Below, in pieces: positions 6,594-15,221 of a stretch of DNA of 64,000 nt; positions within the stretch are counted from its first letter, which is position 1; each line of letters begins with the position of its first letter. The position numbers were made by a program, and so were the translations under genes. Below the pieces are notes generated by a model. The model made no database searches, was not told the origin of the DNA, and saw only the letters and a program-made list of their open reading frames with translations. The stretch lies in the NCBI GenBank assembly GCA_965276835.1, contig OZ255631.1, positions 2,790,001-2,854,000 of the forward strand, read 5' to 3'. The DNA is from BOG-932 sp965276835. Its GTDB lineage: Bacteria > Pseudomonadota > Alphaproteobacteria > BOG-932 > Roseiterribacteraceae.

Positions 6594-9422
6594 TTACGAG
6601 GTCGCGCCGCCGTCGAAGACGATCTGAACGCGCCGGTTCTGCGGTTCGCGCACACCGTCACCGGTCGGGACCAGCAGGTCGCGCTTGCCCTTGGCCACGA
6701 TCTCGATCTCCGACGACGGGATGCCGTCCTTCTCGAGCTGGGCCGCAACCGATTCCGCACGGCGGCGGCTGAGACGCATATTGTAGGCGTCCGAACCGAC
6801 GGTATCGGTGTGACCGGTGACGGTGAGCTGAGTCACCTTTGCCGGGCCGGCATTCTTCGCCGCAGTGTCGACGATCTCAGTAGCCTGAGGCGTCAAATCC
6901 GACTTGTTGAAGTCGAAGAACACCAGATAGCTCTTCGGCACGGGCGCCGGAGCCACGACCGGCGGCGGGACGTAGGCCGCAGGTGCCGCCTCCGGCTCGG
7001 ATGCGCCGCCGAACGAGTATTTCAGCGTCGCGCCATACATTTGCGGCTGAGCAGGCTGGTATCCGATCATGCCCAACACCTCCCAAACGGCGAGCACGCC
7101 GGGTGCGATGGTGTTGTTGAGCAGGTTCGTGACCCACAGGCGCCCGTCGAGCTGGTCGTTACCCATGATGCCATTCCAGTCGAGCGACATGTCGACATTG
7201 TCGAACGCCGGCAGATAATCCTCAGGCGCCAGTTTGGGCGCATCCGTCAGGATCATCCGGTCCTGCCAGGAATAAGCCAAAGTCACGCTGAGTGCGCCGT
7301 AAGCCGGATCGACCGGAATGTGATAGGTGCCGTTCAGATTGAACTTCCATTCCGGCGTGATTTCGAAATTGACGCCCGGGATATAGACCAGCGCCGCAGC
7401 ACCCACAGCGGGATTCGGGTTCGGGCCCATGAAGTGGCTGTAGCGGCCACGGGTATAGGCGAAATTGGCATTGATTTCCAACGACCGGTCGGGAACGATC
7501 GTGAGTTCGCCTTCATAACCGTAGATATCGCCGTTGCCTACATTCACGATCGGCGTACCGAGCTGCGCAGTCGCCGTAGCGCCCCCGTTGCCGCCCTGAA
7601 CGAGATAGGAGCCGGTCGTCTGCGCCTGGATATTTTGATAGACGCCGTAATAGGCGCTGAGATTGACACGCGCCTTCACATCAGGTGCACCGAGCGCCTC
7701 GAGATCGAAATCGGATTTCTCGCCGAGTTCGAAGTTGTTCAGATGCTCTGGCGCAAAAAGCGCAAAGCTCTCGAAAATCTGGGTCGGCGTGTTGTTGAAA
7801 CCGCCCGTCTTATAGCCGCGGCTGTTCGTCAGATAGATCATCGTTTCCGGGCGCCACTGATAGTCGATGCTCCAGGTGTAGCTGGGCGACCGATAATCTG
7901 CCGATTGCGAATTAACCAGCGGGATTTTTGTTTTGGGATCTTTGGCAACCGATCCGTCAGAATTGAAGGCTGAGCCGCGGGTGTAGAAATGGTCCCACGT
8001 ATAGCGGATGCCGGCGGTGAAGCTGAGGCCATCGATCAGGTCACCGAGATTGGCAGTACCCTGGGCATAAACCGCATCGGTCCGCGCGCGATTGACCTGG
8101 GTGGCGCCCTTAACCGTGCCGAACGAGTTCTGATAGCCGATACCGTAAGGCCCGCGGGAATCGGCCGAGCCGTAGCCGCCCAACTGGTTGAAGGTGCCGA
8201 CGACGTAGGTCAGCTTGTCGTCGAACGCCTTGCCCAGCAGCTGGAGTTCTTCGTTATACTGCACGTCCGGACCCGACGCCTGGCTGGGAAGCGGCGTGTT
8301 GCCCTGGATCAACGCCAGGTTGGTCGCGTCGATGTCCTGGATAAAGGCGCTTTGCTGCGTTTCCTGATAGCCCAGGATATTCTTGATCTGCAGGTTTTCG
8401 TTGATGTCGTAAGTGAACTTGTCGACGATATTGAGCTGCGAAACCTGAGAACTGGGATCGAGGCTTAGCGCCTGGATCACATATGGCCCGAGCTTCCTCT
8501 GCTGAGCCAGGATCGGCCCCAGATCGCCGGTGGGGAAAGAGCCCGGATAGACGGCGTGCAGGACGTTGACGAGCTGATTGATCGTGGGATTGCTGCCGGG
8601 TCCAAGTGCACCTTTGAACGGCGAATTCGGCGGGGCAACATTGCTGTAACCGTCGAACACGAACGTGCCCGGCCGAGAGCGGCTGTGGAAATAATTGACC
8701 AGCAATTCGTTGTCGATGTCGTCTGTCGGGTGGAAGCTCGCCTGGCCGCGCAGCGACCAGTAATTCTGGTCCAACAGATCGATATTGTTCGAGATGACGT
8801 GGATATAGCCGTCCTGGTGGTTGAACTGGCCACCAAAGCGCAGCGAGAGCTTGTCGTCGACCGGAACGTTGACCACAGCCTCGAATGTGCCGCGGTTGTA
8901 ATTGCCCAGCGTCGCCTTGACGTAGCCTTCGTAATTGTTGGTCGGCTTGTTCGGACTGTAGAGGATCGCGCCGGCGTCGTTGCTGAGGCCGAACAAAGTG
9001 CCCTGTGGCCCTTTCAGGACCTGCACGCTCGACACGTCGAAGTAATAAGACTGGTTGACGCCGGTCACCAATGTCGGGATTTCGTCGAAATACGAAACCA
9101 CACCGGAAACGCCGCGCAGGAAGGTGTAGGAAACGCCGAGCGAGGCGCCGGTCGAGCCATTCAGCCCGGGCGTGTCCTTCAGCAGGGACAGGTTGTCGCG
9201 AATGTCTTGCTTGTCGAGCTTGGCGGCAGTCAGCGTCGTGAACGCGATCGGAACGGTCTGCGCCTTTTCCTCACGGCGGCGGGCCGTCACGATGACTTCT
9301 TCGAGGCCCGCGCCGGCGGATGCCGCGGGCTGATCCGGAGCCTGCGCAAAGGCGGGCTGCACGAAGGCCAGGGCGGCCGTGCTGGCGGTGGCAAGAAGAA
9401 GACCGAGCGACGCTTTTGACAT
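6594..9422 (-). CDS. TonB-dependent outer-membrane receptor fused to a C-terminal OmpA peptidoglycan-binding domain
   Basis: The protein has 942 residues. The start ATG at 9422 follows GGGAGGAAAC. A signal peptide covers residues 1-26 (ending PAFAQA), then comes a TonB box (EEVIVTARRREE) and the plug domain (about 45-150). The roughly 650-residue beta-barrel ends with a canonical aromatic beta-signal strand (YGATLKYSF). Instead of stopping there, a Pro/Ala-rich linker (about 27 residues) leads into a full OmpA-like domain at about 830-942. That domain holds the GHTDTVGSDAYNMRLSRRRAE-type core that binds diaminopimelate. It would import a bulky hydrophobic substrate while being anchored to peptidoglycan. 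It heads the catabolic unit running to 1455. The fusion is unusual because the beta-signal is internal. Confidence 0.9.
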   Translation of the reverse strand: MSKASLGLLLATASTAALAFVQPAFAQAPDQPAASAGAGLEEVIVTARRREEKAQTVPIAFTTLTAAKLDKQDIRDNLSLLKDTPGLNGSTGASLGVSYTFLRGVSGVVSYFDEIPTLVTGVNQSYYFDVSSVQVLKGPQGTLFGLSNDAGAILYSPNKPTNNYEGYVKATLGNYNRGTFEAVVNVPVDDKLSLRFGGQFNHQDGYIHVISNNIDLLDQNYWSLRGQASFHPTDDIDNELLVNYFHSRSRPGTFVFDGYSNVAPPNSPFKGALGPGSNPTINQLVNVLHAVYPGSFPTGDLGPILAQQRKLGPYVIQALSLDPSSQVSQLNIVDKFTYDINENLQIKNILGYQETQQSAFIQDIDATNLALIQGNTPLPSQASGPDVQYNEELQLLGKAFDDKLTYVVGTFNQLGGYGSADSRGPYGIGYQNSFGTVKGATQVNRARTDAVYAQGTANLGDLIDGLSFTAGIRYTWDHFYTRGSAFNSDGSVAKDPKTKIPLVNSQSADYRSPSYTWSIDYQWRPETMIYLTNSRGYKTGGFNNTPTQIFESFALFAPEHLNNFELGEKSDFDLEALGAPDVKARVNLSAYYGVYQNIQAQTTGSYLVQGGNGGATATAQLGTPIVNVGNGDIYGYEGELTIVPDRSLEINANFAYTRGRYSHFMGPNPNPAVGAAALVYIPGVNFEITPEWKFNLNGTYHIPVDPAYGALSVTLAYSWQDRMILTDAPKLAPEDYLPAFDNVDMSLDWNGIMGNDQLDGRLWVTNLLNNTIAPGVLAVWEVLGMIGYQPAQPQMYGATLKYSFGGASEPEAAPAAYVPPPVVAPAPVPKSYLVFFDFNKSDLTPQATEIVDTAAKNAGPAKVTQLTVTGHTDTVGSDAYNMRLSRRRAESVAAQLEKDGIPSSEIEIVAKGKRDLLVPTGDGVREPQNRRVQIVFDGGATS

Positions 9423-9492
9423 GTTTCCTCCCAAGATCCGCCTAACGACGGCATTGCCCCGATTTGCGCAGAGCGATGAAATATTATCCAAA

Positions 9493-9520
9493 TTCGGTAA
9501 AATGACCGAGTGTTCGGTAA
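9493..9520. promoter_or_regulatory. Repeated TTCGGTAA half-sites upstream of the receptor
   Basis: TTCGGTAA occurs at 9493-9500 and 9513-9520. An inverted ACCGA at 9505-9509 sits between them, giving the dyad ACCGA-gtgt-TCGGT. The cluster lies 71-98 bases before the receptor start, where an activator or repressor could bind. The cognate regulator is unknown; the AraC at 15222 is the nearest candidate. Confidence 0.4.
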
Positions 9521-9568
9521 TAAGTACCCTAAAGAGACGTGTTGTTTGAGGTCAACGGGGTTTGGGCG

Positions 9569-9591
9569 CGAACGCTGTGTTTGAGCGTTCG
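9569..9591. promoter_or_regulatory. Perfect 8-bp dyad upstream of the receptor
   Basis: CGAACGCT, a 7-base spacer, then AGCGTTCG. It lies about 150 bases upstream of the receptor start and 34 bases upstream (+ coordinate) of the terminator-like hairpin. It may be an operator or a weak hairpin. The absence of a T-tract favours a DNA-binding site. Confidence 0.3.
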
Positions 9592-9624
9592 TGTGTCACA
9601 AGTGCCACAGATATTTCGCGAAAT

Positions 9625-9650
9625 GAACGGCGGCGGGTTTGCCGCCGTTC
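9625..9650 (-). terminator. Hairpin downstream of the NTF2-like gene
   Basis: GAACGGCGGC, a 6-base loop, then GCCGCCGTTC. It begins 9 bases past the stop of the gene ending at 9660 and is followed on the reverse strand by ATTTCG. This is the probable end of the seven-gene unit that starts at 15168. Confidence 0.6.
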
Positions 9651-9659
9651 GACAAGACC

Positions 9660-10097
9660 TTACTTTTCGTAAGCTTCGGACACGTCCGGATTGAACAAAT
9701 CCATGCCGTCGGGCTTCGCCACGCTGGTTTCATCCCAGAAAGCGCGCAGACTCTTGATCTTGCCGGCGTCGTCGATCTGCACATATTCGACGATCGAGAG
9801 GTCCAGCCCCTGGTTGGCGCTGGGGATGCGCACCTGCATGACGAAGCGCAGAATGCCCTCGCTGCCGCAAGCGCGGATTTCCTGCAACACCGGGGTTAAT
9901 GTCCGCCCCTCGCCCATATGGGAGAAGTCCCAGAACTTGCCGATGCCCTCATGGCCGATGAATTCAGGCGTGCCGACCGGATCGCAAAACACCGCGTCGG
10001 TGGACAGAATCGACATCAGCAGCGCCTTGTCGTTGGTCGCCCAGGCCTTGATGTAGTTATTGAGCGCCTCGCGGGTATCGTCGGGTGTCGCGGGCAT
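9660..10097 (-). CDS. NTF2-like (ketosteroid-isomerase fold) protein
   Basis: The protein has 145 residues starting MPATPDDTREAL. The track of residues upstream of this Met is not protein-like, and a GGAAACACG-type ribosome site precedes it. The fold pattern is clear: an N-terminal helix with YIKAWATNDKALLMSILS, DAVFCDPVGTP, then a C-terminal sheet with VEYVQIDDAGKIKSLRAFWDE. The DP..P and F-W-D-F-S region is typical of limonene-epoxide-hydrolase or steroid-isomerase-like proteins. It is the last gene of the P450/ferredoxin unit. It may isomerise or hydrate the oxygenated product; that is inference. Confidence 0.8.
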   Translation of the reverse strand: MPATPDDTREALNNYIKAWATNDKALLMSILSTDAVFCDPVGTPEFIGHEGIGKFWDFSHMGEGRTLTPVLQEIRACGSEGILRFVMQVRIPSANQGLDLSIVEYVQIDDAGKIKSLRAFWDETSVAKPDGMDLFNPDVSEAYEK

Positions 10098-10120
10098 CGT
10101 GTTTCCTTCCCTAAAAGACT

Positions 10121-10453
10121 TCAGATTTCGCCGGTCGACTGATGCTCCGGCAGGCGGACCACCATCCCGTCCAGCTTTTGCGTAACGGCAATCTGGCAGC
10201 CCAGCCTGCTGTCCGCCCGCCGGTCCGAAGCGCGCTCCAACATGGCAAGCTCTCCTTCCGACGGCGGCGGCAGCTTGGCCGCCCATTCGTCCCCGATATA
10301 GCAGTGACAGGTGGCGCAGGAACAGATGCCGCCGCACAGGCCGATGATGCCGGGCACTTCATTGAGGATCGAACCCTCCATGACGCTGCAGCCGTCGACG
10401 ACATCGACGACATGTTCTGCGCCGTTCGCCTCGATATAGGTGACGTTAGGCAA
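10121..10453 (-). CDS. 2Fe-2S ferredoxin, adrenodoxin type (P450 redox partner)
   Basis: The protein has 110 residues. The start is a TTG at 10453 preceded by AAAGGAG. This start overlaps the last codons of the P450 by 8 bases; the longer frame runs uselessly through the P450 end. The cluster ligands are Cys in CGGICSCATC (CX5CX2C) plus the later Cys in RLGCQI, as in putidaredoxin/adrenodoxin. It would pass electrons from a ferredoxin reductase (a candidate at 47119-47895) to the P450 encoded just upstream. Overlap implies coupled translation in fixed ratio. Confidence 0.9.
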   Translation of the reverse strand: MPNVTYIEANGAEHVVDVVDGCSVMEGSILNEVPGIIGLCGGICSCATCHCYIGDEWAAKLPPPSEGELAMLERASDRRADSRLGCQIAVTQKLDGMVVRLPEHQSTGEI

Positions 10454-11630
10454 CGCGGACTCCTTTAGCGGGGGTGAACTCGACCGGCACATGGGTGTAG
10501 CCGCGCACGGAAGGGGCGTGCATACGCTTCAGCCCGCCTTCATCGACGACGAAATCCGGCATGGCCGACAGGATTTCCTCGAACGCGACCTTGGCCTCAA
10601 GCCGCGCCAGCGCGGCGCCGAGACAGGCATGAAGACCACCGCCGAATCCCAGATGGTCGCGGGCGCGGCGGCCGATATCGAAGCAGTCGGCGTCGGGGTA
10701 ATGGCGCTCGTCGCGGTTGGCCGACATGAACAGCAGCGCGATCCGCTCGCCTTCCTTGATGGTTTGTCCGTGATATTCGATGTCGCGCCCGACCCCACGC
10801 CCCATCAATTGGGTCGGGCCGTCATAGCGCATCGTCTCCTCCACTGCGTCGGCCATCAGGGAACGGTCCTTCAGCAGCAGGTCCAGCTGACCGCGGTTGC
10901 GGTGCATCTGATAGGTGATGTTGCCGATCAGCTTTGTCGTCGTCTCGTTGCCTGCGATCGACAGGATGTAGAGATAACCCAGCACCTCCTGGTGCGAGAG
11001 CTTGCCGGCTTTTTCCGACGCCGTCAGGTGAGCAACGAGGTCGTCCCGGTCGGCATGTCGGGCGCGTTCCGCCATGTGCTTTTCGAAATAATCGAACAGC
11101 TTCAAGGTCGCGTCGATGGCGTGCTGCGGCATCTCCGTCGCCGCCTCGTCGCGCTGGACCACCAGATCGGTCCAGCGGCGTAGCATGTCCTCGTCTTCGC
11201 GCGGAAAACCGAGCAGCCGGCAGATGATCGCCATTGGCAGACGGGCGGCGAAATCGGTGATGATGTCGACCTTGCCGGTTTCCAGGAACGGCGCCAGCAA
11301 CTCCTTGGCCATCGCGCGCACCGATGCCTCTAGCGGCTGGACCGCCTCGGGCGTGAACATGCCGGCCATCAGGTGGCGCAGCCTTGTATGGTCGGGCGGA
11401 TCGACGGTCAGTACCGTCGGCATCTGCTCTTTCGCCTCATCGATCGAGACGCCGTATTTGTTGATGAAGGATTTGAAGTCGCGCACGGCGCGGCTGCAAT
11501 CGTCATAGCGCGACAGCACCCAAAGCTTGTAGGGCTCGGAATAATAGACCGGAGCCTTGTCGCGCAGTTCGCGATAGACCGGGTACGGGTCATCGTGGAA
11601 CGCATGGTCGTAAGGGTCGAAATGGACCAT
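10446..11630 (-). CDS. Cytochrome P450
   Basis: This is a 394-residue soluble bacterial P450. The start ATG at 11630 follows AAAGGCAACTCT. Its motifs are the I-helix oxygen-activation stretch AGNETTTKLIGN, the K-helix ETMRYDGP (ExxR), and the haem loop FGGGLHACLG with axial Cys336. It hydroxylates an organic substrate with electrons from the overlapping ferredoxin gene. The SDR and aldehyde dehydrogenase upstream suggest the order hydroxylation, then alcohol oxidation, then aldehyde oxidation. The subfamily cannot be set by eye. Confidence 0.93.
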   Translation of the reverse strand: MVHFDPYDHAFHDDPYPVYRELRDKAPVYYSEPYKLWVLSRYDDCSRAVRDFKSFINKYGVSIDEAKEQMPTVLTVDPPDHTRLRHLMAGMFTPEAVQPLEASVRAMAKELLAPFLETGKVDIITDFAARLPMAIICRLLGFPREDEDMLRRWTDLVVQRDEAATEMPQHAIDATLKLFDYFEKHMAERARHADRDDLVAHLTASEKAGKLSHQEVLGYLYILSIAGNETTTKLIGNITYQMHRNRGQLDLLLKDRSLMADAVEETMRYDGPTQLMGRGVGRDIEYHGQTIKEGERIALLFMSANRDERHYPDADCFDIGRRARDHLGFGGGLHACLGAALARLEAKVAFEEILSAMPDFVVDEGGLKRMHAPSVRGYTHVPVEFTPAKGVRVA

Positions 11631-11641
11631 AGAGTTGCCTT

Positions 11642-12463
11642 TCAGCGATTGTTCGCCCGCGCGGCGTAGAGGTTCTCCGCGTAAGCCTGCCGCGACGTCA
11701 CCTGGTTCGGCCGGATCTCGAGGAAATCGTAGGCCGTCCCGGGCGGCAGCTCGAAGCAACCGGCGATGGCCTCGCCCACCGGTTCGGTCTGCATCGTGCC
11801 GTCGAAATTCGGCGCGCGGCGCAGCCATTCGCCGAACGCCACCGCCGCAACCTCGGGTGCCCAGGTCGAGCCGAAGGCGGTCTCGGTGCCGCCGGGGCTG
11901 AGGATGGTGACGCCGATATTCTCCGCCTTCACCTCGTCGCGCAGGTCCTTGCTGAACCGCTCCAGCGCCGCCTTGGTCGCGGTGTAGATCGAGATATAGG
12001 CGAATTCGTCCAAATGCCGGACCGAGGCCGAACCGATATTGACGATCCGCCCGCCGCCGCGTTTGCGGAAATGCGGGATGACTGTCTGGCAGGCATAGAT
12101 CGCGGCCAGCAGATTGGTGTTGACCTGAATGGTCACATCCTCCGGCCGCAGCTTCTCGATGGAGCTGGCGAGCGACAGGCCGGCATTGTTGACGATGCCG
12201 TCCAAACCGCCCAGCGCCGCGACCGAGCTGTCGATTGCGGCGATCAGCGCGTCGCGATCCTGCACGTCGACCGTGACGGGCAGCGCACCGTTCCCGATCT
12301 CGGATGCCGCGAGGTCCAATGCCGCGGTATCGCGGCCGAACAGAGCCACCCTCCCGCCGCGCTTACCGATCGCACGGGCCGCCGCCAGGCCGATGCCGCG
12401 TGAGGCGCCGGTGACGATGAAAGTCTGGCCTTTCAGTGAGGCGTTCGTATCTTGGGCGGTCAT
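11642..12463 (-). CDS. Short-chain dehydrogenase/reductase
   Basis: This 273-residue SDR has TGASRGIGLA near residue 18, NNAGLS, NIGSAS and the catalytic YTATK. It lacks the usual GG-N C-terminus and instead has an extended tail (FLEIRPNQVTSRQAYAENLY) that may cover the active site. It lies 11 bases before the P450 start, and its ATG overlaps the aldehyde dehydrogenase stop by 4 bases. It is a likely dehydrogenase for the alcohol formed by the P450. Confidence 0.9.
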   Translation of the reverse strand: MTAQDTNASLKGQTFIVTGASRGIGLAAARAIGKRGGRVALFGRDTAALDLAASEIGNGALPVTVDVQDRDALIAAIDSSVAALGGLDGIVNNAGLSLASSIEKLRPEDVTIQVNTNLLAAIYACQTVIPHFRKRGGGRIVNIGSASVRHLDEFAYISIYTATKAALERFSKDLRDEVKAENIGVTILSPGGTETAFGSTWAPEVAAVAFGEWLRRAPNFDGTMQTEPVGEAIAGCFELPPGTAYDFLEIRPNQVTSRQAYAENLYAARANNR

Positions 12464-13926
12464 GCCGGAACCGCGACCGACTTGGTCTCGAGATATTCCT
12501 CGAAGCCCTCGCGCCCCATTTCGCGGCCGATGCCGCTCTGCTTGTAACCGCCGAACGGCGTGTCGGCGGCGAAGTAGTTCGCGCCGTTGACCGCGAAGGT
12601 GCCGGTCCGGATGCGCCGCGCCACCGCCAGCCCGCGCTCGGTCGACGCCGTGGCGACGCCGCCCGACAGACCGAACACCGAATCGTTGGCGATGCGGATC
12701 GCGTCCTCGTCATTCTCGTAGGGAATGACGACCAGCACAGGCCCGAAGATTTCCTCCTGGGCGATCCGCATCTTGTTGTTCACGTCGGCGAAGACCGTGG
12801 GCTGGACATAGAAACCGGCCTTGCCCTCCGGCACGCCGCCGCCCGTGATCAACCGTGCCCCCTCTTCCTTGCCGATGCGAACATAGTCCAGCACGCGGTC
12901 GCGCTGCCGTGCCGAAATCAGCGGCCCCATGATCTGCTGATCGCTGGTCGGGTCGGTGAAGGGCATCGCCTCGAACGCGGTCTTCAGCATGCCGATCGCC
13001 TCTTCGTACCGGTTGCGCGGCACCAGCAAGCGGGTAAAGGACGCGCAGCCCTGGCCGGCGTGATACAGCACGAAAAAGGCCGAGGTCGGGATCACCTTGG
13101 CGAAATCGGCGTCGTCCAGAACGATGAAGGCGGACTTGCCGCCCAGTTCCAGGAACACCTTCTTAATCTGCTCCGACGCCACCGCCATGATGCGCTTGCC
13201 GACGCCGGTCGAGCCGGTGAAGGAAATCATATCCACGCGCGGATCGGTCACCAGCTGCTCCCCCACCAGGGCTGGGTTGGCGCTGGTGACGACATTGAAC
13301 ACGCCGGGCGGCATGTCGGTCCGGTCGGCGATCTCGGCCAGCACGGTCGCCAGCCACGGGGTTTCCGGCGCCGGCTTCAGAATCACGGTGCAGCCGGCGG
13401 CGAGCGCCGGGAAGCATTTGGCCAGGTTGATCTGCAGCGGCACGTTCCAAGGCGTGATCGCGCCGATGACCCCGGCCGCCTCTTTCCAGACATAGCGCTT
13501 GCTGGGCACGCCCATCGTATTGGCGACCGGCAATTCGCGGTCGAATTCGAAATTCTCCAGCGTCTCCAGCACGAAGTCGGTGAAGCTGATCGGGGCATCG
13601 CATTGCGGCCCGGCCAGGCAGCCGCGTGGGCTTCCGGCCTCGGCCACGGCCAGCGCCTTGATCCGATCGCGGCTGGCGTGCAGCCCGTCGCGGAACTGCT
13701 TCAGTACGCGCAGCCGCAGCGCCCGGTCGGTCGACCACGGCCCGTTGTCGAAGGCGTTACGGGCGGCGGCGATGGCGTCATCCATGTCCTCGGTCGACGC
13801 ATCGGCCGCGGTGCCGATGGTACCGCCGGTGGCGGGGGCGATGTTGGGATAGGTTTTGCCGCTTTTGGCTGGCCGGAACTTGCCGTCGATATAAAGCAGC
13901 GACTGTTCGTTGTTGATCATGATCAA
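12460..13926 (-). CDS. NAD(P)-dependent aldehyde dehydrogenase
   Basis: The protein has 488 residues, full length for the ALDH superfamily. The catalytic Glu lies in LELGGKSAFIVLDDAD and the catalytic Cys in GQGCASFTRLLV. TPWNVPLQINLAKCFPALAAGCTVILKPAPETPW gives the cofactor-binding region, and the C-terminus has PFGGYKQSGIGREMG. It oxidises an aldehyde to an acid. It overlaps both neighbours by ATGA junctions, so it is firmly in the seven-gene unit. Betaine- or phenylacetaldehyde-type substrates are equally possible from sequence alone. Confidence 0.93.
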   Translation of the reverse strand: MIMINNEQSLLYIDGKFRPAKSGKTYPNIAPATGGTIGTAADASTEDMDDAIAAARNAFDNGPWSTDRALRLRVLKQFRDGLHASRDRIKALAVAEAGSPRGCLAGPQCDAPISFTDFVLETLENFEFDRELPVANTMGVPSKRYVWKEAAGVIGAITPWNVPLQINLAKCFPALAAGCTVILKPAPETPWLATVLAEIADRTDMPPGVFNVVTSANPALVGEQLVTDPRVDMISFTGSTGVGKRIMAVASEQIKKVFLELGGKSAFIVLDDADFAKVIPTSAFFVLYHAGQGCASFTRLLVPRNRYEEAIGMLKTAFEAMPFTDPTSDQQIMGPLISARQRDRVLDYVRIGKEEGARLITGGGVPEGKAGFYVQPTVFADVNNKMRIAQEEIFGPVLVVIPYENDEDAIRIANDSVFGLSGGVATASTERGLAVARRIRTGTFAVNGANYFAADTPFGGYKQSGIGREMGREGFEEYLETKSVAVPA

Positions 13927-14762
13927 CGCTCCCTCAAGCTTTCGCGGGTGATTTGGCGGATCGTCTCGGTCCCCTTGAGCCCGACCCCGACGTCCTTGGC
14001 GAAGCCGAGGGCGAAATCGAGATCCTTCTCGGCCAAGCCCGCGGTCGCGTCCTTGAACGCCATATAGGCGTCCTGCCCCATGCGGGCCGGGCCGGTGGCG
14101 CAGAAATCGAGATATTGGCCCATCGCTGTGGTCAGATTTCCGTTGTTGGCCATGACTTCGCGCAGCAGCTTTTCGTCCAGCCCGCCGGCGATAGCGAGGC
14201 GGACGCTCTCCATCGCAGCCTGAAGTTGCATATAGGTGACGAGGTTGTTGCAGAGCTTTAGCGCCATCCCCATGCCGGTATCGCCGGCGTGGATGATGGT
14301 GCCGGAGAACGCCTCCAGCATCGGCTTCACCCGCGCGAAGTTCTCCGCCGAGCCGCCGACCATCGACACCAATTTGCGCGCTGACGCGCCCATCGGGCCG
14401 CCCGACACGGCGGCGTCCAGCAGGTGAATGCCCTTGGCCTTCGCAATCTCCGCCAGCGTCTTCACCGTCGCGGGCCTGACAGTACTGTGAACTGCGATGA
14501 TCGTATCCGGCTTCATGGTCTGGAGCAGACCGTCCGGCCCCGTCACCACCGCCGTCACGTCGGCGTCATGGCGTACGCAGATGCCGACCTGCTCGACATC
14601 GCGGCCCAGTTCGGCAGGCGATGCAGCAACCTTGGCCTTGGCGGCAAAGGGCTCCGTCGCCGCGGGCGACACGTCGAACACCGTCAGTTCGAAACCCGGT
14701 TGCAGGAATTGCTCCGCCATCGGCTTGCCGATATTGCCGACCCCAATAAATCCGACCTTCAT
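13923..14762 (-). CDS. Beta-hydroxyacid dehydrogenase family oxidoreductase
   Basis: The protein has 279 residues of the 3-hydroxyisobutyrate/tartronate-semialdehyde reductase family. The N-terminal GVGNIGKPMAEQF Rossmann motif is followed by the substrate-binding signature AVSGGPMGA and the catalytic Lys in MALKLCNNLVTY. It would oxidise a beta-hydroxy acid with NAD(P). It precedes the aldehyde dehydrogenase with a 4-base overlap, consistent with further processing of a side chain or ring-cleavage product. Confidence 0.88.
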   Translation of the reverse strand: MKVGFIGVGNIGKPMAEQFLQPGFELTVFDVSPAATEPFAAKAKVAASPAELGRDVEQVGICVRHDADVTAVVTGPDGLLQTMKPDTIIAVHSTVRPATVKTLAEIAKAKGIHLLDAAVSGGPMGASARKLVSMVGGSAENFARVKPMLEAFSGTIIHAGDTGMGMALKLCNNLVTYMQLQAAMESVRLAIAGGLDEKLLREVMANNGNLTTAMGQYLDFCATGPARMGQDAYMAFKDATAGLAEKDLDFALGFAKDVGVGLKGTETIRQITRESLRER

Positions 14763-14781
14763 GTGGTCCTCCCTGAAACGG

Positions 14782-15168
14782 CTATTCGGCCTGCTGTTTC
14801 TTTTTCAGTTCGCCCAGCACCTTCTGGGTCACCGCCCGCATCCGGCTGCCGCGCGGATAGCCGACATAGTAGGGCAGGATCACCGCCAACTCGTGTATAT
14901 CGGCTTGTGTCAGCTCGCCCTTATGCAGGGCAGCGCGCACCTGGATCTCGAACGTATCAGCCTCGGCCTGGGCGGCGATCATGCCCATGACGAACAGCCG
15001 GCGGTCGCGGATCGACATCTGCGGGCGCGACCAGACTTCGGAAAACAGCTGGTCGACCGTGTTGAACAGGAAATCGTCATGCAGTTCCTCGGGCGGGAAC
15101 GGCACGATGCCGCCATACACCTCGTTGAACATCTTCATCCCGCGCGTGCGGCGTTCACTGTCGGACAT
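14782..15168 (-). CDS. Carboxymuconolactone decarboxylase-like (AhpD fold) protein
   Basis: The protein has 128 residues. The start at MSDSERRTRG was chosen because GGGGAAGAC lies upstream; the frame extends 17 residues further without a good ribosome site. It shows the CMD pattern with VWSRPQMSIRDRRLFVMGMIAAQ and a C-terminal ELAVILPYYVGYPRGSR. The CxxC peroxidase motif of AhpD is absent, so it is more like the PcaC branch (4-carboxymuconolactone decarboxylase). It is the first gene of the leftward unit, 53 bases from the AraC regulator. Confidence 0.8.
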   Translation of the reverse strand: MSDSERRTRGMKMFNEVYGGIVPFPPEELHDDFLFNTVDQLFSEVWSRPQMSIRDRRLFVMGMIAAQAEADTFEIQVRAALHKGELTQADIHELAVILPYYVGYPRGSRMRAVTQKVLGELKKKQQAE

Positions 15169-15221
15169 GTCTTCCCCGTTTTCCTCAACTTGAGGCTTAG
15201 GGTTAGCCCCCTGCCACACCG

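Noticed and set aside
12436..14067. Long + strand open frame (543 codons)
   Set aside because: Opposes the aldehyde dehydrogenase gene, whose catalytic motifs are complete; the frame has shadow-like composition.
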